Positions 34,789-48,400 of a stretch of DNA of 64,000 bases are shown piece after piece. Under the pieces are notes generated by a model. The model did no database searches, was not told the origin of the DNA, and saw nothing but the letters and a program-made list of their open reading frames with translations. Position 1 is the first letter of the stretch; every line of letters starts with the position of its first letter. This DNA comes from Ypsolopha sequella (taxonomy: Eukaryota > Arthropoda > Insecta > Lepidoptera > Ypsolophidae), in the NCBI GenBank assembly GCA_934047225.1, contig OW203988.1:12868229-12932228 (forward strand), given 5' to 3'. The position numbers were made by a program, and so were the translations under genes.

Positions 34789-35290
34789 CAAACTAGTCAA
34801 CAACAACCTATTCCTGAATCACTAACTCTAATTTTCAGAGGTCCCTATCTACTTGAAAACTTGTAACCTATCATAATTGAATTTATTGACCTATTTTCCC
34901 TGAACAATGAAGAAAGTTACCTGAAACCTCCCACTATGCATAATTTCTAAAAAAACCTATTAATGTCCTAACAATAGACTTGAATTTTTGGAATTTACCT
35001 ACCTAACATTTGGCCCTAAAATCAAATGTTCCTAGGCTTTTAAATGTGTGAATTTTCAAAGCTAGAGGTCCGTCACCTCACATTTACAATTAAACGTGTG
35101 TGTGGTTGTATATTGTGCTAGCAAACACCATACAACCCCTCAACTAATCGACAGAAAGAAGTGAGGCAAGTTGAAACCTCTCTGTGTGCCTAACACCCTA
35201 AAACTTTGCCCTACTCAGACAGGGGGTGATACAGTAGGTAAAAAGGACGTCACCCCGCTGGCTGGGATAGCCTATATGATCATGTGTATA

Positions 35291-35328
35291 TATAAATATA
35301 TAGATATGAGACCATGACCAGCTCAGTC
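35291..35328 (+). promoter_or_regulatory. Competing plus-strand TATA/initiator in the LTR
   Basis: TATAAATA (35291-35298), with TCAGTC placing its A at 35325, 34 bp downstream. It is repeated in the other LTR at 48797-48834. The spacing is slightly long. Either the LTR is bidirectional or one of the two signals is chance. Confidence 0.3.
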
Positions 35329-36080
35329 AGATGACAAAGGACAGAACAAATCGCAGCCTCTTCACGGCTCGGACGCTTTGCCATAAACATCGCCTTTCAT
35401 GGAGGATGTGTTTCCAGTATGTAAAACTGGCGCAAGGCCATCCCAGACGCTTGCTTCCCTCCAGAGGAGGTTAAAACTAGACTCTGTCGTTCACACCAGT
35501 AGGTGACCTGAATCTAGCCCAGAGCGACTTCCGCTCTGTAAGCTCCCTGCCTGACTCTTCAAGATATCCCAGCGACTAGCCCTATGCCATTGTTACCCTG
35601 GTACATCTTCCCGTTTCCACGTCCGGCATTACTAAGAAGAGACCATACTCCCTTCCTCCCCATCAACCCCTGAATCGACCTATGCACTATTACATTATTT
35701 AGGAACGTACTTTAATTTCGGAACTTGAAAAGACGATTATCGAACCCTTTACATAACGCGGAATCTAGCTCGTTCGCTCGTTCGCCCTACACGAATTCAA
35801 ACGCGTTTGTGTCAATCGCCGAGTCGGAAAAGTCAAAAACTATTGACCATAACCGAATCTATTTACGAAAAAAAGGGCATTCCGCCACCTAAAAGCTAAC
35901 GCGACGCGAAATGGTCCCGAGACCTAACGAACAGATAGATTGACACATTCCGTATTTTAATCGCAAATTCCGAAAACAAAATCACTATTAAAACAAACAA
36001 AAACTTCCCCAAACAAACTTGAAAATGAACTACTCCTTTAAGACTTCTTGCAGCACTTCCACTGACGGCGGTGTAAAATT

Positions 36081-36117
36081 GAATGAGCTCCCACCCTACA
36101 TTTCACCCATTTATATA
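36081..36117 (-). promoter_or_regulatory. Candidate LTR promoter, left LTR copy
   Basis: Same TATA/Inr arrangement as at 49587-49623. In this position it would read leftwards into host intron 1 and on toward exon 2, in the sense direction of the protease gene. Confidence 0.45.
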
Positions 36118-36662
36118 CTAAGTGTGATATCAGCGTTATCAGTGCTATCGGCGTAAACGGTGCTAACGGTGTTATGTGCGCTTTCGTGCAGAACGAACAA
36201 AAGTGAGACAACCAAACAAGAGTAATAGAGATGGCAACATAACAACAAAAACATGGCAACAGCATATACTCGGCGTAAGCAGGACAGGACAAAAATATAC
36301 AAGTAAGAGTGAAAGAGATAGACACATGGTGACAAGCCTAAGGCGTCATCTAGTCTACGTGGCAACAACTTGGCAGTTGCGTGACAACAACAGCTAATTT
36401 AGGGTTCACGCATAATTGGAAACCATAATGTTTGAAATTGAAAGTTTATTCTTAATTCCTTCCATATTGGACCGATTGTTTGGGCCGGTGGTTGAGTTTA
36501 CTGTATTTATCATTTAAAATCAGTTATTCTACGCGATCGATTTCAATTTGCTTTATTTATTTCAACGTGATTTATTTGATTACATACAACAATCTTCCTG
36601 CCCATTATCATAACATTTATTTGTGAATTGAGACGTGAACAGATGAGGTACGATCTGTCACA

Positions 36663-36678
36663 GCGCTTTCCCCAAAAT
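36663..36678 (-). promoter_or_regulatory. Possible polypurine tract of the giant element
   Basis: The minus strand reads TTTTGGGGAAAGCGC directly before the LTR start TGTGACAG. GGGGAAAG is a plausible plus-strand primer. No purine tract lies at the opposite boundary. Confidence 0.45.
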
Positions 36679-36794
36679 TTACGCAGATTAGCAAGCCTTA
36701 ACGAAGGAAATTTTCTCTCCCATCATTCACAAATACACGATAACAATGTTCACTCTGATATTAATTTATTATCACCTTTCTCCCAGACCGTTCA

Positions 36795-37480
36795 CGTGTG
36801 GTGTGTGTTTATACCTAGTAGTTAATCAAAACTTAACCGATTGAGACTCCAAACCATTGCTTAATTGTTCACGAATAATCTGTCCGTCAAACAAGGAGAT
36901 CTGAAATTCCCAGAGAGATCGTTTGTGAGACGACCTTGTCCTAGTGACACCGCAAAGATTTTCTAGACAAATTCTATTTTTTCAATTTAAGTAGACCCAC
37001 TTTGCGCCTCTTTCATAAACCAAGATCACTTTAATAGCTATCCATCCAGATACCCAAATGAGCAATTGTTCAGCTTGGAATCTCTCCCAGCATTAAATTC
37101 TAACCAACTATTCGGAGAATGTATAGTGTTGCCGAAGATAGCATTAGCTGCGTGTAGAGTTAAACCTTTAAGTATCACAGTATATACTGTCTTTTAGTCT
37201 TTATGACTCTAACCTAACACCAATTCAACTTAAAAGTTTATGTGTAGTATAGAGTCTCCAGGATATGATGACAATAAATTTAAGTCCACACCTTCGAACT
37301 GTTGTCTTGTTAGGGCCCTTTTTTTTTTTGTTGTCAACGTCATAGTCATATGTCAAAGTCGTTTCATTCCATTCCTTCCACCGACACACTCTGACTTCCT
37401 CATCCGCTCTTACAATTTCCCTAACAAGCCACCAGCCCTACAAATATGAACCTATTTAATTTTAATTACCTCCATTTAAC
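36795..37480. repeat. Diverged ~690-bp module, copy 1, before the array
   Basis: Aligns end to end with 38850-39540. Shared blocks include AAACAAGGAGA, AAATTCTATTTTTTCAATTT, CATTCGGAGAATGTATAG and CATTAGCTGCGTGT. By eye they are about three-quarters identical. The pair brackets the tandem array. Confidence 0.8.
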
Positions 37481-37590
37481 ATGACTATCTTTTGAATACC
37501 ACCATTACCTTTTAATACCTCCTTAACCTTTTTAATACCACCTTTACCTTTTTAACACCACCTTTATGTACCTTTTAAAACTAACTTAAA

Positions 37591-38800
37591 ATATAACTTA
37601 TTTTAAATTTACTCAAAGCCCTTTTAAACGCCAAAATGCAAGCATTCGCTGATTGTCAACTACGCTTACACTCATGAGTGCATATCTACACAAAGCTAAT
37701 TACGCAGAGTGCTAGACACGTAAAGTGTCATATACGCCAATTGTCAACATTGGCAAATATGCCCATTCACAATTACATAAAGAATAAAAAATAAAATATA
37801 ACTTATTTTAAATGTACGCAAAGTCCTTTTAAACGCCAAAATGCAAGCATTCGCTGATTTTTAACTACGCTTATATTCATGAGTGCATATCTACACAAAG
37901 TTAATTACGCAGAGTGCTAGACACATAAAGTGTCATATATGACAATTGTCAACATTGGCAAATATGTCCATTCACAATTACATAAAGAATAAAAAATAAA
38001 ATATAATTTATTTTAAATGTACGCAAAGTCCTTTTAAACGCCAAAATGCAAGCATTCGCTGATTTTCAACTACGCTTACACTCATGAGTGCATATCTACA
38101 CAAAGTTAATTACGCAGAGTGCTAGACACGTAAAATGTCATATACGCCAATTGTCAACATTGGCAAATATGCCCATTCACAATTACATAAAGAATAAAAA
38201 ATAAAATATAACTTATTTTAAATGTACGCAAAGTACTTTTAAACGCCAAAATGCAAGCATTCGCTGATTTTTTAACTACGCTTGAGTGCATATCTACACA
38301 AAGTTAATTACGCAGAGTGCTAGACACATAAAGTGTCATATACGACAATTGTCAACATTGGCAAATATGCCCATTCACAATTGCATAAAGAATAAAAAAT
38401 AAAATATAATTTATTTTAAATGTACGCAAAGTCCTTTTAAACGCCAAAATGCAAGCATTCGCTGATTTTCAACTACGCTTACACTCATGAGTGCATATCT
38501 ACACAAAGTTAATTACGCAGAGTGCTAGACACGTAAAATGTCATATACGCCAATTGTCAACATTGGCAAATATGCCCATTCACAATTACATAAAGAATAA
38601 AAAAATAAAATATAACTTATTTTAAATGTACGCAAAATACTTTTAAACGCCAAAATGCAAGCATTCGCTGATTTTTTAACTACGCTTGAGTGCATATCTA
38701 CACAAAGTTAATTACGCAGAGTGCTAGACACATAAAGTGTCATATACGACAATTGTCAACATTGGCAAATATGCCCATTCACAATTGCATAAAAAATAAC
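37591..38800. repeat. Six-copy ~205-bp tandem array with A-B alternation inside the giant element
   Basis: Units start at 37591, 37796, 38001, 38206, 38404 and 38610. Units 1, 3 and 5 (type A) keep CACTCATGAGTG or a close form and CATATACGCC. Units 2, 4 and 6 (type B) read CATATA(C/T)GAC, and units 4 and 6 also lack the first half of that palindrome. So the array is about three ~405-bp A-B dimers. Each unit contains palindromic segments: CACTCATGAGTG; GACAC-n-GTGTC; GCCAATTGTCAACATTGGC in type A. Confidence 0.92.
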
Positions 38801-38849
38801 CATAACTAAATAAATTCGGTATTTATTATCATGTTCCTCCCAGAATGAA

Positions 38850-39540
38850 TATGTGTGGTGTAATTTTTATACCAAACGGTTAATCAAAAATTAAATCAGT
38901 TGAAATTCTAATCTATAGGTTTATTAATTACAGATAAATATCCATCAAACAAGGAGAACTCAATCCTTCAAAGAAGTTAGTTGTGAATTAACTCTACCCT
39001 AGTGGTAACACAACAACCTTCTAGCCAAATTCTATTTTTTCAATTTGAACAATAGATGTGCCTTTGTGTCTCTTTCTTGAATCGAGATCACTTTAATAGC
39101 TATTATCACTTTAACCCAAATAACTAATTCCCCAGTATAGAATCTCTTCCAATGTTAAATTCTAATCAACCATTCGGAGAATGTATAGTTGCCGAGGAAA
39201 TATGCATTAGCTGCGTGTGTAGTGAAACTATTTAGAATCGCAGTTTATACTGCTGATTAGTCAAGATGACTCTAACCTAACTCCTTTTCAACTAAATAGT
39301 TTGTTGTGTAGTGTAATGTCTCCAGGATAACACGACAATAAACATGAGTCCACATTCCTGAAACTGTTGTCTCGCTAGAGCCCTTTTCTTTGCCAAAGAC
39401 AAAGTTAATTGTCATGGTCGTATCTTTCTATCTCTTCCACCGACAACATACTTCCTTCCTCATTCTCTCTAACACTTTCTCTAACGAACCACCAGCTCAA
39501 CAAATATGGACAAATCTAAATGATTTAAGTACCTCTTATT
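38850..39540. repeat. Diverged ~690-bp module, copy 2, after the array
   Basis: Partner of 36795-37480. Both contain small open frames with similar C-terminal wording, but these overlap T-rich tracts and show no protein family. Confidence 0.8.
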
Positions 39541-39544
39541 TAAA

Positions 39545-42500
39545 ATATTATCTTTTAATACCTCTTAAGCTAATACCTTTTGAGCTAACTTATAAACTAA
39601 CTTATAACATAACTAACTACCACTAATTAAAATAAAACCCAAATTAATTTCTATAATTTAATATATTTTTTTTTTATTTCAATAAGACAACGAGAAATTG
39701 GAATAAACTGCTTTTAATAAACTTCCGAATATTTTTACATTTCATTTCTTAATAAATTAATTTATTAAAATACGATCTTGTACTTTTTTATTTTTATTTA
39801 ATTTACTATCAATTGACAAAGCATTTACACAGTCAACATATTAAAATTTCATAAATTTTTAATTTTCTTCTCTACTTCCCCCCAATCTTAAATTTTCTCT
39901 TCTCTACTTTCCCCCAATCTTACTTCCCTTTGTACTTAATAAGTAAGTTCTTCCTCATCTACCTGTAAAATATAAAACTTCATCAGTGGCGTACTGTCTA
40001 CTTCCTTTTCCATTTGTCCTTAAATATTTCATTAAATAAAACAAGACTTTTTTGTAATTAAATAGATTTTATTTAATTCCTTAAAGTAAAATTCTAACTA
40101 CCACTGAAAGTCATTAACAGTTTTTTTTTTCATTTAATTATCAAAAACTGTCTAATTTTTAATGACCGAAGGTATTATTTCCCTGCAAGTAAACAAAAAT
40201 AGTAAATACTATAATTAATATTGACAACCCTACAAATTATAACCAGAAGATGCTAAATTATTTAAAATATTTTTAAGTTATTCTAGTTTTTACTAACAGT
40301 AGCAATGATTGCTTTAAAATATCATTCTAATGAATTCAGTAGGTATCGTCAGGGAACCTGACTTTCATAGACTAAACCTTTAAATTTCGCAACCGATTAC
40401 TTCAAGCTATATAAACTAAAGTGTAGGTTGTTCAGTTATACTTCGTTCACAAGATATATATAATTTAATTGGGCCCTCAGCTTCATAAAAGTATACTAGC
40501 ACATAGGCACTAGTTGCATGTACAGCCCAAATCTAGTAAATAAATGCTGACGTCACGCATGCGTCCTATGCGAAATCAAATGTAAAATAAAGGCTATCAT
40601 ACCAAACATAAATATTATATTTTTAATACAACATCTACATAAATAAAACAACCTATACGAATAATAAGATAGTATAAAAACACAAAAAATGAATTCGGAA
40701 TACGTTAGCGTCACTAGGGATTCGAACTTCCGGTTTCCTACTTCCTAGGTGACCATTCAACCACTCGGCCACAGAGACATTTGATTATTGGTGTGAAAAT
40801 AACATACACTATCCACCAGTCAGATTAAAACACTACCTAATTTACTTATATTTCTTTTTGTTCTCTAAAAATTAAAAGTTAAGCTAGTCATTATTTATAA
40901 GATATTTATCTACTTTCACTTTAAGAAAAACTTCTAGATCAATAGATTTTTGCATTTATCAAAGTACAACAAAGATAACTTATAGTACAACTCAGTTCTC
41001 GATCTAACCCTTCAACACATTAGTTGCGATCCTCGTGAGTTCGCCATCCAGATCTTCAATCAATATAAATTGTTCTTCACTGTCTACATATATTAAAGAT
41101 ACTAATTACGCAACCCTGAAATACCCTGAAGTTATCGTCCAAGACTATAACCAAACCAACACGCAATCTATAACCTTTTCTACAGTACTATTAACACGTC
41201 GATCCCTTGTCGTACTACTAATTTACTCCTTTCTCTTGTATGTATGAAAAGTTTACTTCCCCTTAATAAAATAAAGTTTTGACGGTATTATTTATTTTCT
41301 ATTTGAAACAACGTACTTACATATCTCACCTAACAATAAACTTTTTCCCTCAATTTTTATCAGAAATCATTATTTTGGACCATCAATAAATCAGCAAAAC
41401 CTCTTAATTTTATATTACTCTTTTTGTACTAAATCCTCACTTCGGTAGGCACCCGATTTTCTACTAATAGCTTATTCCCATTTTAAATTTACACTTACAC
41501 ATTCTTATTTGATTTATCAACACTTATTACTTTTCATACTGGACCCTCTAATAGAAAGTGAGGCTTTACATACAGAACCCTAATTCTATTACCCATTACC
41601 AATTCATTCTTCATTCCATATCTATTATTTGTAAAATCCAAAGTCTAAACATTATAGGTAGGTATTTACTTTGTGTATGATGACAATATCAATACACATT
41701 AATTAAATTTAAATAATTTTTTAACTACTATACTATATTTAACCTTTCCCCATTCTCAACTAACTAAAATAAATACTATTTTCCATAATTGTTTCGTTGG
41801 TCCTGACATAATATTAATTGTAACTCCTTCTCAAAATTTGGCATATAAACCTACGCAAATTACACCTGCTCAATCTCTAATATATACAATACACTCATAC
41901 AGTACATACTACAAATACCGCCTTAGACAACACCCCCATATTTACTTTGAGAATAACCAAAAAGAAAACAATTATTTAAATAAAACAGCTTTAGTTTATC
42001 TACCCATGTAACTGTCAACCTTAAGTTTGAAAACCAATCGTCGGAACCCATGCATCTACTTATGTTTTCACAAAGGATCCCCAAAACTGCCTAATGAAGA
42101 AGGTGGTCTATGCTTACAAAGCAAAACAATACATCTAAACCTCGCGCACGGATCCCTGCCGATGCGAATCGATAATTAACCATAAAACATAAAAATACAA
42201 TAAATAGACATATCACACACTAATATGTTTATTACGTACAATAAATTTCCAATTATTTTTAGATAACCGTCGTCTATATTTTACACGTCTATATATTTGT
42301 AACTCACTCATCAACATTTGCACTAGGTACCTACTGAACGTAATTCCATGTGATTCTCGCCATGGTTTATCCAGAATTCTAAATAAATATAAGATAATAT
42401 ATTTAGCGTAAATAAACAAACTCCAACATTAATAAAATTCTCTTGTTATATTGAAATTCGACATTTGAAGGTCACCCCCCCCTACTACCTCCCGTCATAA

Positions 42501-45405
42501 ATTTTTTCTAAACATTGAAGTTTACTTTAGTAAATGATGAATATTATGTAATTTATTTCAACACAAATGAAACCATATATAAAGCCAGTAGTTTAAAATA
42601 CAAACTGTTTGGCAAGTAGCAAATCTCGAAATGACTTTACTTGCAAAGCTAACATAAATCTGTAGTAATAAGAACAATTAATATAATCATTTGATAAAAG
42701 GAATTTGGAACATTTTTAACTCGTCATGAAACATAATGTATTAACGCCATCTATAAATTTATTCCGGTACTAACTACCTATCTTTTGTTACGCTTGCTCG
42801 TCAATAAGTGTCCCAATTTTGACGACCCAATAAGTTCCTAGTTCATGCACTAGATGGAACTGCTAGTATTTTAATGGAAAATAAACGTAAATAAACAACT
42901 GTAGATACCTAAGTATTTAATAATAACTCAACTCCATACTACAACCATCGACATAAAGAAGAAATATACTACACTTGTCATTCTTATATCGTCAACTGAA
43001 TATCGAGCTTGTTGCTTGATCAAAACACCGGCGGCGAAAGACAGAGATAAAGCGACGAGTTTCGACGGTAGCGCAAACGAGACAAACGTATAAAGCAGGA
43101 CGGTTGTATGAACTAGGTTTTGCAGGATCACACACATGAACGGGTAAGTACTATATCTTCTCATTTTGTGTTTCTATCTAAGAACTAGGAATATGACAAA
43201 CAATTTTACAGAAACCCATGTGACACATCAACACATCGAACAATGTTACAAAGTTTAACCTACACACTGATTCAACTTACTTCGGTAATTTTCTACTTTC
43301 CCCATTCCTTTTAAGCATTACGATCCTCTTGTACGCTCACTAGCCACTACTTTAAACGCTATCTGTCTAAACAATCAAACATTCGAAATTAATATAAAGT
43401 TGGGGTACACAATCATTAACTCTCTCATAATTTAAATTTAACTGACATAAGTGCAAATTGAATTAATTTATTGATTTGGTTTTGTTATTTATACCATAAA
43501 CCTTTTAATAAATCCAGCTTTTAAATAATTTCTACCCACGTCCAAACGCAAACCCAGCGTACAATGATCATTGTCTCCAAAACGGAACAGACCCTGTGGT
43601 TACATTCATCAATATACTCTATGGTTATATTCTACATTTCGGTTTAGCTCTTTATACAGAAACATAAAAACTAAAATAACATGAAATACAACTAAAATAA
43701 AACCTTACAAATTTACTTATAAAACTAAAATGTCTCCTAAAGTAAAATCAAATTATGTAGAAAATGTTTGCTATATATGAACAGCTTTAATATATCTAGC
43801 GCTTTAAAAATCTCGCTAACCTGTGACAAACTCTACATACCAAACAAAACAAATTCAAACTGAAGCTGACAGACGCCATTTGCTCAGTGACGGACGCTTT
43901 CTTTAATTTAAAATTAAATTCCATGACGGACCTACCGCAAAAGAAGCTTCACTTAGAAGATACCGAAAACAAAATCGAAAATGATCCATGAGCATATCTA
44001 CTGTAACTCGGACGCAAAATTATTTCACAAGAAAGGTATGTACCGCTTTTACAAACGTAAACATTTCCAGTTGGATTCTACTTCGAAATTATTAGATTTA
44101 CACTTAATTATTACACGAAAACGAAGCTTTTCATGCGATAGTCGTTGTTTCTAAGAGCCAACAAGCATTAAAATTCTTGAATTATCTTCGTACAAATATA
44201 AACTTTCATCACCATAAACAAACATTTCATAAACCTTTTCATTTACTTACAGATGTCGGTCACACTGTCGATAAAAGGGCAAGACACCGGACTTGCCTTA
44301 CGGAGTTCTCTACAACATACTTAACTTCTGAAGAATTGTACAAAGTTGGAGCACTACCTATAACCTGGATGGACAGAATCTTCCCATAGTTCCGTGTAAA
44401 AGTGATATGTTACCATCTACCGTACGTCTAACAGGCTTCACGCATACAAGGTACCTATATACTTCGACTTACTTTCAAAGTTAAATCCAATTCATCAATC
44501 ATTAGGTTCCCGTTTAATTATACTAAAGTCCCATAGCCCCGCAATACATGTGATAACCTCTGTAGTTCCATACAGTACATACATATACTCATGCCTGTCT
44601 CCCAGAGGGGTAGGCCTTTCATACATTAGTTGTTAATTAATGACCATTGTAATTCTCTTCAAGGTCAATAAAACAGTTGGCCGTAGGTCTTACTTGAAAA
44701 ACCATGTTGCAAAGCACCAAATCGGTAGATATGTAATTTTTACTAACACTACTGTGTTGGCAGAATAACTTTCTCTTTAATTTTATAGCCTCATAGATTA
44801 TATCACATCTGTTAATGAACCTACTTCACCCCTACTAACTTGTGTCAATCTTTGTATTTGAATACTTGACTCCATAAACTAAGCAAAATACAATACATAA
44901 CCTTTGTCAAAATATTGTTGGCCCTTAATACTGGTACGTTCATTGAAAGACCCTGAATTAAGAATTTAGCCCGCTGTACTAAGCAAAAGCTAGAGATAAA
45001 GTATTATAATAATTGACTCATTTTATTTTCCAGATTTTGGATCCGTTATTGATGTCCCTAAATCTTCAACCAAGACGGAGACTGTACGTCAGTACTGGAG
45101 TACTTCCCCTGACACCTAAGACAAGTGACGCAGTCAATGGAACCGTCAGAAGTTAACTTTCCTATCAAAGAAGCTAATGTTTACCTTGATCATTGTTGAC
45201 AAATTTACATTGTCTTCGTCCACGGGACCAAATTTACAATATACTGTTTACCTCTTATAAATATAAATATTTATCTATCGTAACACTCTAAATCACTTCT
45301 CCTATTTACACGAACAGCAAATTGTACCCAAAACTGGGTGACATTTCTGTATCAAACCATTTCTAAAAGCACCAAATTACTTAAAATAAGCCCAAAATAC
45401 CTATA
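39545..45405. other. AT-rich non-coding interior of the giant element
   Basis: 5.9 kb with no frame above 80 codons and no recognisable retroelement protein. The short frames at 41035, 42213, 42928 and 44177 look like chance. One tRNA-like sequence is present (40708-40778). Confidence 0.7.
40708..40778 (-). repeat. tRNA-like (SINE head) sequence inside the giant element
   Basis: The minus strand has an A-box-like TGGCCGAGTGG and a B-box-like GTTCGAATCCC at tRNA spacing. The T-stem and acceptor stem do not pair well, so it is a tRNA-derived SINE head or pseudo-tRNA rather than a functional tRNA. Confidence 0.55.
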
Positions 45406-45422
45406 CTGGTCACGGTTACCCA
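45406..45422 (-). promoter_or_regulatory. Possible primer-binding site of the giant element
   Basis: Three bases inside the right LTR the minus strand reads TGGGTAACCGTGACC. The TGG could pair with a tRNA CCA end. I cannot match the rest to a particular tRNA, so this is weak. Confidence 0.3.
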
Positions 45423-45425
45423 TAT

Positions 45426-48400
45426 TGTACTAAAACCTCCTTAACTACCCCACTGCTCACACTGAACTCCATCGACCCGAATAACAACCCACTTACAACC
45501 TACATAGTTTAACGTTTGGTGCTTAATAGAAATGATTTTAACAGATATATGGCCAGAGTGTGATCGTCAGATTAGAACCTTACGTTGCGCCTTAAGTAGT
45601 AACCCAAATTCTTTAGAAGCGATTCAGAGATGAAGATAGCTAACAAACCCTTATTAATAGTCCTGTTCTAAAATATAACTTATCTTTCACGTGCTAAGTA
45701 AATTGGACATAAAATAATTAAAACCAAATTCGTAGATTTAGATAGTAAAATCAGAGAATATAAAGTATTGGTAAAATGTTCAGATTAGAAATTTCACTGT
45801 TTGTCAGTTAAGCCAATATATGAAAGTCATAGAGATAAATAGCACTTTGTAAACAATTCTAGATGTAAAATTCATTAATGTTTCAAATAATAAAAAGGTG
45901 AATAAAATCTCTGTAGCAATTCTGCGCCAGTCAGCCTCTTAAGAGGCTATGTGAATTTACTATGTTAGGCTATACCCGTTACTTAAGATGATACATCACA
46001 TTCATATTTTGTTTGTTTATGTTATGAATAAAATGCATTATTATTTTTTTTTTTAATAACCACTACCAGTAATTGGGGATGGATGAGGTGAGGTATTTCT
46101 GAGTTTGAAATTTAATAATTTATTGATGATCAAAGCTGAATAGTATTCTAACAGCTGACCTTTATGTATGTTGTAGAACTTATTACTCGATAGATACTTC
46201 TATACGAAAATTACTTATTTAGCTGGTAATCTTCGAATAAGTCCATAGGACAGTGAGTAAAATTCTCACATCTGTGATTATCTGGTCAATAAAATAGAGA
46301 CTCAAAGAAAGCCATATTGGCAACTTCTCAGAAGTACCTTCCCTTGGATGTGGAATACCCCCTTGACTTTTTTTAGTGTATACTTTTTTTTAATTCTAAA
46401 TTTAAGATTTATTTATTTATTTTTAATTTTACGCGCCTATGTTGGTTCCCTGACTACACAGCTCTGGTAAAGAACCAACAAGAAATCCAGAGCGTCCCTA
46501 CCATCGTAGTAACCAAAACTACAAATGACACAACTAATCCAACAGAATGATTTCAGATTTCTAACTTATGGCTATCTTGTGTTTCTGTACCAAATATATT
46601 TTATTTGTTCTTATGACATTGGTAAGCTAAACTACCCCATTTCAGTGTATAGTTAGCTTGTGGCTGAATTTTGCCTGACAAAAGAACAAGTACATTCATA
46701 CAAATACACCAAATATTACTATTTATTTGAGTAATAAACATTGAAATCACTCGTGTTGCACCATGTCCCATTCAAAGATTCGGCCTCTTAACAGATCTAC
46801 TCAAATAGTGACTGACAGTTAAAATTAATTTCTTAGATACTGCTGGTAATACTCAACTTAAAGTTGCTATGTCAATTTGACAAAACTATCTAGTAAAAAA
46901 CTTAGACTTTCATATTCAGCGTACAGTCATTCTGTTTATTATTCAATAGAGAATTTCTATCAAGTCAAAATTGTAAGTTGTTTCAGTAATAAACTTCTCT
47001 AATACAATCGTTTTTGTTGTATTTAATGCAAGTCAGATAAGTACAAATTACTACCAGGTTGGAATTTTACCCATTTTCTAAAAATCTCCAAGTTTCAGTA
47101 AGGTTTTTACATAATAAGTCTCAAATATATTAAAACTTTTGAATACAATAAATTAGGCTTTCAACCCTCATTTCATGTAAGAAAGTTTACTTTAAAAATC
47201 ATTGATTTTCTAGTAATATGAAACTACTGTGACTTTCATCCTTAACAGTATTGCAGTTATTTATGTAGTCAATTTTATAACTACACTCAGTAGAATAATT
47301 TCAATATATTTTGAAAGAGAAATCTGCTCTAGGTAATGTAGTATTAAAAATACTAATAGAACTTTGTTTTTGTTCTAAAGATGTATTCATTTAATTCCAT
47401 TGACGAAGAACAACTTTTACTACCCCATATTTGGTGTATAGTATCAGTTAAGGCTTTTATTTTGCCAGACAAGGGAAAGCATTTATGCAAACAAATACAT
47501 CATGTTATGTACTTCAAGTTTATTGAACATTTATAAGAATTGAAATTATTCTCTTGAATAAAGATTTCCCGAACTATTTTCACGGTATTTAGTTTATTAG
47601 TTACTTACTCAATTGAGTAATAAAAGAAAATCCGAAACATTCTATATTTCATCTAGGTTCTACTCTGTATCAATGCAGTCATTTCGACAAGGGAGTAAGT
47701 AAGTAAATACTGACTAAAAGGTTCGTCAGTCTGCTATACTCTATTTTGGATTCTTATATACCAAACTATTTGATTTTACTTTATAACTTAATGTTTACTA
47801 CGAACTGACCTTAAAAAGGGTTTGATAGGTACTACAGTTATGAACTTTTATGGTCTAGAATACATTTCATCAACCTGAATTCTAAATCTAGGCTTTCTAT
47901 GTTATTTAGGCATATTTTGTGCCAAACTCAAGTCTCTTTATTTCTTGAAAGAAATACCTAAGTAAATACAATATTTTAAGACATAATTAAGTGGTGAAAC
48001 TTATGTTTCCTATCATTTCATATTTATTGCCAATATTAAAGCCCTATGCCCTAGCATTCAAAATTAGTGTTCTGTGGGCATATAAAACCCTCTTAGATAA
48101 ACAATGAAACTATTTCAGTATCAAAGCCCTATGCCCTTACATTCAAAGTTTAAGTTCTTTGGACTTATAAAGCCCTCTCAGATAAACAATGAAACTATTT
48201 GAATATCAAAGCCTTATGTCCTTACATTCAAAATTGGAGTTCTTTGGACTTTAAAGCCCTCTCAGATAAGTAAACAATGAAACTATTTGTCAGACAAACT
48301 AGTCAACAACAACCTATTCCTGAATCACTAACTCTAATTTTCAGAGGTCCCTATCTACTTGAAAACTTGTAACCTATCATAATTGAATTTATTGACCTAT

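Larger units (their letters stand above)
31920..36662 (-). repeat. Left terminal direct repeat (3' LTR in the favoured orientation)
   Basis: 4743 bp starting TGTACTAAAACC and ending CTGTCACA on the plus strand. It contains three tandem 85-bp sub-repeats (34531-34788), a GC-richer block (35200-35900), and small frames that recur identically in the other LTR. Those frames show no protein family. It is far longer than typical insect LTRs (a few hundred bp). Confidence 0.9.

Noticed and set aside
36038..36397. Three overlapping 73-95 codon frames repeated at 49544-49903
   Set aside because: They are conserved only because the two LTRs are nearly identical. They overlap on both strands and show no protein family.
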